Origin: Prevotella sp. UBA6387 | Lineage (GTDB): Bacteria > Bacteroidota > Bacteroidia > Bacteroidales > Bacteroidaceae | NCBI GenBank assembly: GCA_002437565.1 | Contig: DJQL01000110.1 | Coordinates: forward strand, 9,445 to 17,173 | DNA: 7,729 nucleotides | Direction of reading: 5' to 3' | In this document: positions 1 through 5,666 of the stretch, piece by piece | Layout: the number at the start of each line of letters is the position of its first letter | Position numbering within the stretch: the stretch's first letter is position 1 | The notes under the pieces: generated by a model | What the model saw: only the letters and a program-made list of their open reading frames with translations | Told to the model about the DNA's origin: nothing | Databases searched by the model: none | Made by a program: the position numbers and the translations under genes

Positions 1-3000
1 ATCACGGTGCGAACCACCTATACAGGCGCTGACGCAGAGACGGTGCTGAAGTCTGTGGTGGTGCCTTTGGAGGAAAGCATCAACGGTGTGGAGAACATGA
101 CCTACATGACTTCTTCCGCTACCAACGATGGTTCAGCGACGATCACCGTCTACTTCAAGCAGGGTTCCGATGCCGACATGGCAGCCGTGAACGTGCAAAA
201 CCGCGTGCAGCAGGCACAGGCACTGTTGCCGGCCGAGGTGACAAAGGTGGGTGTGACCGTGACGAAGCGCCAGACATCAAACGTCATCATGTATGCCGTC
301 ACGTCTGACGACGGACGCTACGACGACCAGTTCGTCACCAACTACAACGACATCAACATCGTGCCGCTCATCAAGCGTGTCAACGGCGTGGGTGACGTGC
401 AGAGCCCTTCTACGGCTACTTACTCCATGCGTATCTGGCTCCAGCCAGACAAGATGAAGCAGTATGGCCTCATACCTTCCGACATCACGGGCGTGCTCGC
501 CGAGCAGAACATCGAGGCCGCGCCTGGTAAGTTCGGTGAGAACTCAAACATGGCCTACGAGTACACCCTTCGCTACAAGGGCCGCTTGTCTACGCCTATT
601 GAGTATCAGAACATCGTGATCCAGAGCAAGACCACAGGTGAGACTCTTCACCTTAAAGACGTGGCCAAGATCGAGCTTGGATCGCTGATGTACAACGTGC
701 ACTTGAATAACGACGGCCAGCCTGCGTGTATGGGTATGGTGCAGCAGATTGCCGGCTCAAACGCCACGCAGATAGCCACCGACGTGAAGGCGGCTCTCGA
801 CGAGGCGCAGAAGAGCATGCCTCCAGGGTTGAAGGTCGTGATGATGTACGACGTGACCGACTTCCTCTTCGCTTCTATCGAAGAGGTTATCATGACCCTG
901 TTCATCACCTTGATACTCGTGTTCTTCGTGGTGTATGTCTTCCTGCAAGACTTGCGCTCGACGCTCATCCCTATGATCGCCGTGCCTGTGGCCTTGATAG
1001 GTACATTCTTCTTCCTGTTGATATTCGGCTTCTCCATCAACCTGCTCACGTTGTCGGCATTGCTGCTCGCCATAGCCATAGTGGTGGATGATGCCATCGT
1101 GGTGGTCGAGGCTGTCCATGCCAAGCTCGACGCGGGCTACGACAACTCCATGACCGCCGCCATAGATGCCATGAACGAGATTTCTGGTGCCATCATCTCC
1201 ATCACGCTGGTGATGTCTGCCGTGTTCGTGCCAGTGAGCTTCATTGGTGGCACGTCTGGTACGTTCTACCGTGAGTTCGGTGTCACAATGGCCGTGAGTA
1301 TCGTCATCTCGGCGTTGAACGCCTTGACGCTTTCACCGGCATTGTGCGCCATGTTCCTGAAACCACACAAGGCAGAGGAGAACGAGGGCAACAAGTCGTT
1401 CGTGGCCCGTTTCCACAGCGGTTTCAACCGCATGTTCGACAAGACCATCAACAAGTATAAGGTTGGTATGGCTCACGTCATCAACCACCGCATCATAACA
1501 GGTGCTATCGTGGTCGTTGGCATAGTGACGCTTGTCGTATGCATGAAGTTCACGAAGACGGGTCTTGTGCCTGACGAGGATACTGGTAGCATATTCGTGA
1601 CTATCTCAGCCAAGCCAGGTACTTCACAGGATCGCACGCAGCAAATCGTGGATCAGGTCGACAAGATGCTCGCCAGCAACCCTGCAATCCTTCACCGTAA
1701 TGCCATCGTGGGTTACAACTTCATCGCCGGCCAGGGTCCCGATCAGGCGACGTTTATCCTTAAGCTGAAGTCGTTTGAGGATCGATCCGGAGGTTTCTTC
1801 GCTCGCATCAAGCGTGCTATCTCGGATAAGGACCCGATGGCGTTGCTTGTGAACCCATACGAGCAGAACTCCGTTCTGGGCATGATTTATAAGCAGACGG
1901 CCGCCATCAAGGACGCGCAGATTCTTGCCTTCGGTCCTCCTATGATCTCTGGTTTCTCTGTACAAAACGGTGTGACAATGACCATGCAGGACAAGACCGG
2001 TGGCGACCTCAACAAGTTCTATAACATCACCAAGAACTTCATCAGTGAGCTCAACAAGCGTCCTGAGATTCAGCAGGCCATGACCTCGTACAACCCAAAC
2101 TATCCTCAGTACATGGTCGACGTTGACGTGGCAAAGACCAAGCAGGCCGGCATATCGCCGTCGACGGTGCTCAGCGTGATGCAGGGATACTATGGCGGCT
2201 TGTACGCTTCCAACTTCAATGCCTATGGTAAGCTCTACCGTGTGATGATACAAGGCGACGTGGAGAGCCGTATGCGCCCAGACGGACTGAGCCGCATCTA
2301 CGTGCGCACCGCGTCTGGCGAGATGTCGCCGGTGAGCGAGTTCGTGAAGTTGCGCAAGGTCTTCGGCCCATCCAACATCGGTCGTTTCAACCTCTTCACC
2401 TCCATCGACGTGAGCGTCACGCCAAACACGGGCTATTCCAACGGCCAGGTGATGCAGGCCATCAAGGAAGTTTCTGGCGACATGCTGCCGCAAGGCTATG
2501 GTTATGAGTACTCAGGCTTGACACGTTCGGAGGCAGAGTCGAGCAACTCCACCACGCTCATCTTCGTGCTCTGCTTCATCTTCGTGTACTTGATTCTGAG
2601 CGCGCAATACGAGAGTTACATCTTGCCTTTGTCCGTGATGCTGTCAATCCCGTTCGGACTTGCCGGAGCGTTCATCTTCACCAATATCTTTGGTCACTCC
2701 AACGATATCTACATGCAGATTTCGCTCATCATGCTTATCGGACTTCTGGCCAAGAACGCCATCCTTATCGTGCAGTACGCCCTTGAGCGCCGCGAGACTG
2801 GTATGGCCATCAGGTATTCTGCCATCCTTGGCGCCGCTGCCCGTCTGCGTCCTATCTTGATGACGTCTTTGGCAATGGTCATCGGCTTGCTGCCTTTGAT
2901 GTTCGCCTCAGGCGTGGGCAAGTCTGGTAACCAGACCCTTGGTGCCGCTGCCGTGGGAGGCATGCTCTTGGGTACGATCATCCAGTTGTTTATCGTGCCA

Positions 3001-3198
3001 GCCCTGTTCTGCATCTTCCAATACTTGCAGGAGAAGGTCAAGCCAATGAAGTTTGAGGATGACAACAACAAGGAGGTCGAGGCAGAGCTTCGCCAGTATG
3101 CACATGCCGGTGCGGCCATCGAGTCTGACATGGACACCAAGGAAGGCAGGTCGCTCCCAACCTTTTGGCACGACCAGTATTTAGATAAAAAGGATTGA
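1..3198 (+). CDS. RND-family (HAE1/AcrB-like) multidrug efflux pump, inner-membrane subunit; 5' end outside window
   Basis: Inner-membrane, proton-driven pump subunit of a tripartite efflux system. The frame is open from base 1. The first visible residues (ITVRTTYTGADAETV) align with AcrB from about residue 44, so the true start lies about 130 nt upstream and the GTG at 7 is not a start. 1065 residues are visible. The signature proton-relay residues are present: Asp363-Asp364 in TM4 (VVDDAIVVVE; AcrB D407/D408), Lys918 (AKNAILIV; AcrB K940), Arg948 and Thr955 in RLRPILMT (AcrB R971/T978). Hydrophobic segments start near residue 295 and again near 851, separated by large periplasmic loops, giving the usual two-fold RND layout. 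A hydrophilic tail of about 55 residues (1011-1065) follows the last membrane segment. The outer-membrane factor gene starts 5 nt after the stop, which supports an operon; the adaptor gene is expected upstream. The transported substrate cannot be deduced. The family call is secure. Confidence 0.96.
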   Translation: MTVRTTYTGADAETVLKSVVVPLEESINGVENMTYMTSSATNDGSATITVYFKQGSDADMAAVNVQNRVQQAQALLPAEVTKVGVTVTKRQTSNVIMYAVTSDDGRYDDQFVTNYNDINIVPLIKRVNGVGDVQSPSTATYSMRIWLQPDKMKQYGLIPSDITGVLAEQNIEAAPGKFGENSNMAYEYTLRYKGRLSTPIEYQNIVIQSKTTGETLHLKDVAKIELGSLMYNVHLNNDGQPACMGMVQQIAGSNATQIATDVKAALDEAQKSMPPGLKVVMMYDVTDFLFASIEEVIMTLFITLILVFFVVYVFLQDLRSTLIPMIAVPVALIGTFFFLLIFGFSINLLTLSALLLAIAIVVDDAIVVVEAVHAKLDAGYDNSMTAAIDAMNEISGAIISITLVMSAVFVPVSFIGGTSGTFYREFGVTMAVSIVISALNALTLSPALCAMFLKPHKAEENEGNKSFVARFHSGFNRMFDKTINKYKVGMAHVINHRIITGAIVVVGIVTLVVCMKFTKTGLVPDEDTGSIFVTISAKPGTSQDRTQQIVDQVDKMLASNPAILHRNAIVGYNFIAGQGPDQATFILKLKSFEDRSGGFFARIKRAISDKDPMALLVNPYEQNSVLGMIYKQTAAIKDAQILAFGPPMISGFSVQNGVTMTMQDKTGGDLNKFYNITKNFISELNKRPEIQQAMTSYNPNYPQYMVDVDVAKTKQAGISPSTVLSVMQGYYGGLYASNFNAYGKLYRVMIQGDVESRMRPDGLSRIYVRTASGEMSPVSEFVKLRKVFGPSNIGRFNLFTSIDVSVTPNTGYSNGQVMQAIKEVSGDMLPQGYGYEYSGLTRSEAESSNSTTLIFVLCFIFVYLILSAQYESYILPLSVMLSIPFGLAGAFIFTNIFGHSNDIYMQISLIMLIGLLAKNAILIVQYALERRETGMAIRYSAILGAAARLRPILMTSLAMVIGLLPLMFASGVGKSGNQTLGAAAVGGMLLGTIIQLFIVPALFCIFQYLQEKVKPMKFEDDNNKEVEAELRQYAHAGAAIESDMDTKEGRSLPTFWHDQYLDKKD

Positions 3199-3203
3199 GA
3201 ATA

Positions 3204-4595
3204 ATGAAAAGATACAATTTCCTCATCATTGGTCTTGCAGCCGTGACTCTCACGGGCTGCAAGAGCCTTTACGGCAAGTATGAGCGGCCGGCTGTCAACA
3301 CGTCGGGGCTTATACGCGACGCGGTCAACGATAACGACACCCTTGCCGTGACCGACACGACATCGTTCGCCAATATCCCTTGGCGTTCCGTGTTCACAGA
3401 CCCACAGCTGCAGACGCTCATTGCGAAGACGCTTGCCAACAACCCCGACTTGCTCAACGCGGCCTTGAACATTGACATGGCAGAGGCCCAACTGAAGGCG
3501 GCAAAGTTGGCTTTCCTGCCTGGCATCACTTTCACGCCCCAAGGCACGATATCCACGTGGGACGGGCAAAAGGCCACTAAGATTTATTCGCTCCCAATCA
3601 GCGCGAGCTGGGATGCCAACCTCTTTGGCAACCTCACCGCGGCGAAGCGCGCGGCGCAAGTCTCAATGCTCCAGATGAAAGACTATCAGGTGGCCGTGCA
3701 GACAAAGCTCATCGCCAATGTCGCAAACATGTACTACACGCTTCTCATGCTCGACAAGCAACTCCAGATCGTAAACGACATGGAGAAGCTCACCAAGGAC
3801 ACATGGGACATCATGAAGGTGCAGCTGCAGACCGTGAGAGGCGTCAGGTCTACGGCGGTGCAAAGCGCAGAGAGCAATTACCTCTCAGTGCAGACGCAAA
3901 AGGAAGACCTGAAGCGTCAGATTCGCGAGACGGAAAACAGCCTGTCGTTGCTGATGGGCGAGCAGGCTCATGCCATTCAGAGGACTACGCTCGACGCGCA
4001 GAGCCTTCCCACGACATTCTCAACAGGTGTCGGCGTGCAGTTGCTTTCCAACCGTGCTGATGTCCACGCCTACGAGATGGCCCTTGCCAATTGCTTCTAC
4101 AACGTGGAGGCAGCTCGCGCGCGCTTCTATCCTTCTTTGACAATCAGCGCATCTGGAGCATACACCAATAGTGGTGGTATGGGGATTGTTAATCCAGGCA
4201 AGATACTTCTCTCCGCAGTAGGCTCCCTCACGCAGCCCATCTTCATGAAGGGGCAGCTTCGCGCCGGTTTGCGCGTGGCTGAGGACCAATACAAGCAGGC
4301 CCTCAACACTTGGCAGAACAGCGTGCTCTCAGCAGGATCAGAGGTCAGCAATGCGCTCGTGCTTTACAATGCCTCCGACGCTAAGAGCAAGTTGGAATCG
4401 AAGCGCATAGAGGTGTTGAAGAAAAACGTGGAGGATACCCGTAACCTCATGGCAAGCGCAGGATCTACATATCTTGAGGTCATCACGGCACAGAGCAACT
4501 TGCTCAACGCACAGCTCAACCAGGTGCAGGACGACTTCTACAAGATGCAGGCGGTCGTGAACCTTTACTACGCTCTTGGCGGTGGTGCTAAATAA
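3204..4595 (+). CDS. TolC/OprM (NodT)-family efflux outer-membrane lipoprotein
   Basis: Outer-membrane channel of the tripartite pump; it would dock with the RND subunit and adaptor to form a conduit to the outside. The product has 463 residues, normal for the family. The N-terminus MKRYNFLIIGLAAVTLTGCK is a lipoprotein signal with lipobox LTGC, so Cys19 would be lipidated. Two OEP repeats are visible: the first begins near residue 66 (DPQLQTLIAKTLANNPDL) and contains long amphipathic helices; the second begins near residue 282 (SNRADVHAYEMALANC, then ARARFYPSLTISASGAY), matching the RRPD...AARAxFxPS pattern of NodT proteins. LTQPIFMKGQLRAGLRVAE also fits the family. I chose the ATG at 3204 because it gives a clean signal peptide; a TTG at 3195 in the same frame overlaps the preceding gene and would add three residues. 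A purine run (AAAAAGGA, ending 3194) precedes the ATG. The 5-nt gap implies co-transcription with the pump gene. Confidence 0.95.
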   Translation: MKRYNFLIIGLAAVTLTGCKSLYGKYERPAVNTSGLIRDAVNDNDTLAVTDTTSFANIPWRSVFTDPQLQTLIAKTLANNPDLLNAALNIDMAEAQLKAAKLAFLPGITFTPQGTISTWDGQKATKIYSLPISASWDANLFGNLTAAKRAAQVSMLQMKDYQVAVQTKLIANVANMYYTLLMLDKQLQIVNDMEKLTKDTWDIMKVQLQTVRGVRSTAVQSAESNYLSVQTQKEDLKRQIRETENSLSLLMGEQAHAIQRTTLDAQSLPTTFSTGVGVQLLSNRADVHAYEMALANCFYNVEAARARFYPSLTISASGAYTNSGGMGIVNPGKILLSAVGSLTQPIFMKGQLRAGLRVAEDQYKQALNTWQNSVLSAGSEVSNALVLYNASDAKSKLESKRIEVLKKNVEDTRNLMASAGSTYLEVITAQSNLLNAQLNQVQDDFYKMQAVVNLYYALGGGAK

Positions 4596-4633
4596 TTGGT
4601 TATTAGTGTTGATAAGTAATTAATGAAGCGACT

Positions 4634-5413
4634 ATGAATCAGATAAGTGACAAGGCCGTGATTTCGCCCAAGGCGAAGATTGGCAACAACGTTAAGATAT
4701 TCCCATTCGTGTATATTGAGGACTTCGTGGAAATTGGCGACAATTGCGTCATCTTCCCATTCGTCAGCATACTCAATGGCACCAAGATGGGCAATGACAA
4801 CAAGGTTCACCAAGGCACGGTCATCGGGGCAATTCCTCAAGACTTTGAGTTCAATGGGGAGCGCAGCGAGGTTGTGATTGGCGACAACAACACTATCAGG
4901 GAGAATGTCATTATAAACAGGGCTACTCATGAAGGTTGCAAGACCGTCATTGGCAATGGCAATTTCCTCATGGAGAGCGTGCATATCTCGCACGATACCG
5001 TTATTGGCGACTTCAACGTGTTTGGTTATGGCACTAAGATTGCCGGTAATTGCGAAATAGGCAATGGGGCAATATTCAGTTCCTCTGTCATCGAGAACGC
5101 CGGCACGCGTGTTGGCGACCTCGCCATGCTTCAGGCCGGTACCCGTTTCTCCAACGACGTTCCGCCTTACGCCATCGCCGGTGGCAACCCGATTGCATAT
5201 ACTGGACCTAACAATACGCTCATGGAAACATGGCATATCGACGAGAGGGTGCGCAAGCACGTTGCCAATGCTTATCGTCTGCTTTTCCACGGCAAGAACA
5301 GCACGTTTGACGCCACGCTACAGATCCAGCAGCAGGTGCCAGATGGAAAAGAGGTGCAAAACATTGTCAATTTCCTTAAGACTTCCAAGAGTGGAATCAT
5401 AACCAAGGCGTAG
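4634..5413 (+). CDS. lpxA: LpxA-family acyl-ACP--UDP-N-acetylglucosamine O-acyltransferase (possibly a divergent paralogue)
   Basis: The family transfers a 3-hydroxyacyl group from acyl-ACP to UDP-GlcNAc in the cytoplasm, the first step of lipid A synthesis. The product has 259 residues (E. coli LpxA has 262). Residues 1-190 are hexapeptide repeats that would form a left-handed beta-helix (KIGNNV, EIGDNC, KMGNDN, VIGDNN and so on). Residues 191-259 are the LpxA-type helical C-terminus, with NAYRLLF near 212. Conserved features include GAIPQD (65-70), VHISHD with His120 aligning to the catalytic His125 of E. coli, and DVPPYAIAGGNPIAY (175-189). By hand alignment, several E. coli substrate-binding positions differ: H144 is Asn139, H160 is Asn155, and R204/R205 are Thr199/Trp200. 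The usual MHQF and LRRRGF motifs are therefore absent, and it may be a second LpxA-like enzyme rather than the housekeeping copy. It lies 38 nt after the outer-membrane factor gene, with a terminator 42 nt after its stop. Family call secure; exact substrate uncertain. Confidence 0.88.
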   Translation: MNQISDKAVISPKAKIGNNVKIFPFVYIEDFVEIGDNCVIFPFVSILNGTKMGNDNKVHQGTVIGAIPQDFEFNGERSEVVIGDNNTIRENVIINRATHEGCKTVIGNGNFLMESVHISHDTVIGDFNVFGYGTKIAGNCEIGNGAIFSSSVIENAGTRVGDLAMLQAGTRFSNDVPPYAIAGGNPIAYTGPNNTLMETWHIDERVRKHVANAYRLLFHGKNSTFDATLQIQQQVPDGKEVQNIVNFLKTSKSGIITKA

Positions 5414-5454
5414 TGGCAAGGTAGATTCACACATATCGAGGTTTAATATTCAAT

Positions 5455-5486
5455 TAAGGGGACACGCCTGAAAGCGTGTCCCCTTA
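5455..5486 (+). terminator. Strong hairpin, probable intrinsic terminator of the efflux/LpxA-like operon
   Basis: A perfect 13-bp inverted repeat, TAAGGGGACACGC (5455-5467) and GCGTGTCCCCTTA (5474-5486), encloses a 6-nt loop CTGAAA. The stem is GC-rich in its upper part with A/T at the base, and TTATTATAT follows on the + strand, a broken rather than continuous U-tract. It begins 42 nt after the LpxA-like stop and lies upstream of the promoter of the next gene, where a terminator is expected. A role as a transcript-stabilising 3' hairpin is also possible. Confidence 0.85.
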
Positions 5487-5529
5487 TTATATGTATGCTT
5501 GGCATGAGCATTATCTAACGGGTGCGAGT

Positions 5530-5551
5530 CTTATCAATTTTCATTGATAAG
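5530..5551. promoter_or_regulatory. AT-rich perfect palindrome upstream of the receptor promoter; candidate operator
   Basis: CTTATCAAT (5530-5538) and ATTGATAAG (5543-5551) form a perfect 9-bp inverted repeat around TTTC. The right arm ends 36 nt before the predicted -7 box at 5588, so the repeat is centred about 60 nt upstream of the likely transcription start. That is a usual position for an activator or other dimeric regulator. It has no U-tract and sits in a region already separated from the upstream operon by a better terminator, so a regulatory site is preferred over a terminator. No regulator can be named. Confidence 0.4.
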
Positions 5552-5587
5552 GTACCGCTATTATAGTGTTAATCCGTGGAAAATGCC

Positions 5588-5595
5588 TACCTTTG
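5588..5595 (+). promoter_or_regulatory. Candidate Bacteroidota-type -7 promoter element for the SusC-like gene
   Basis: TACCTTTG is an exact match to the TAnnTTTG -7 consensus used by the primary sigma factor of Bacteroides and relatives. It lies 71 nt upstream of the ATG at 5667, which predicts transcription starting near 5600-5603 and a 5' UTR of about 65 nt. The -33 element (consensus TTTG about 19-21 nt further upstream) is poor here: the sequence around 5563-5568 reads ATAGTG. A weak -33 would fit an activated or ECF-dependent promoter. Confidence 0.55.
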
Positions 5596-5607
5596 CATTT
5601 TAATTGA

Positions 5608-5625
5608 TGTGCGCCAAGGCGCACA
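5608..5625. promoter_or_regulatory. GC-rich 18-bp palindrome at the predicted 5' end of the SusC-like mRNA
   Basis: TGTGCGCCAAGGCGCACA is a perfect palindrome apart from the central AA: 8-bp arms, or a 7-bp stem with a CAAG tetraloop when folded as RNA. It starts 13 nt after the candidate -7 box, so it would lie within the first ~25 nt of the transcript. It could be an operator overlapping the start region or a 5'-terminal mRNA hairpin that protects the message or affects translation. It is too far upstream (about 41 nt) to occlude the start codon directly. Confidence 0.45.
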
Positions 5626-5666
5626 ATAGTCTTGTTTTCAAGAAAATTCAAATAAATAGAGGCTGT

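Noticed and set aside
1624..2493. 289-residue open frame on the minus strand inside the RND gene
   Set aside because: It is antisense to a clearly conserved coding sequence, rich in His/Val/Arg/Leu as expected from a reverse shadow, and shows no recognisable domain or separate promoter.
2709..3659. 316-residue open frame on the minus strand spanning the RND/OMF junction
   Set aside because: It is antisense to two well-supported genes, its composition looks like a shadow frame, and no family is recognisable.
4623..4637. Tiny frame MKRL ending in an ATGA overlap with the LpxA-like start
   Set aside because: Four codons with no supporting ribosome-binding signal; chance occurrence is the simplest explanation, although translational coupling cannot be excluded.
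5494..5501. TATGCTTG, a near match to the TAnnTTTG -7 promoter consensus
   Set aside because: One mismatch in the TTTG core, about 170 nt from the start codon, and no TTTG seen at the -33 spacing; the exact match at 5588-5595 is better placed.
5495..5511. ATGCT/AGCAT inverted repeat around a 7-nt spacer
   Set aside because: Only 5-bp arms in AT-rich sequence, well within chance expectation next to the two stronger palindromes.
5414..5666. Intergenic gap checked for a small protein, tRNA, riboswitch or CRISPR-like repeats
   Set aside because: No convincing coding frame, tRNA fold, known riboswitch core or repeated units were seen; only the terminator, promoter element and two palindromes are supported.
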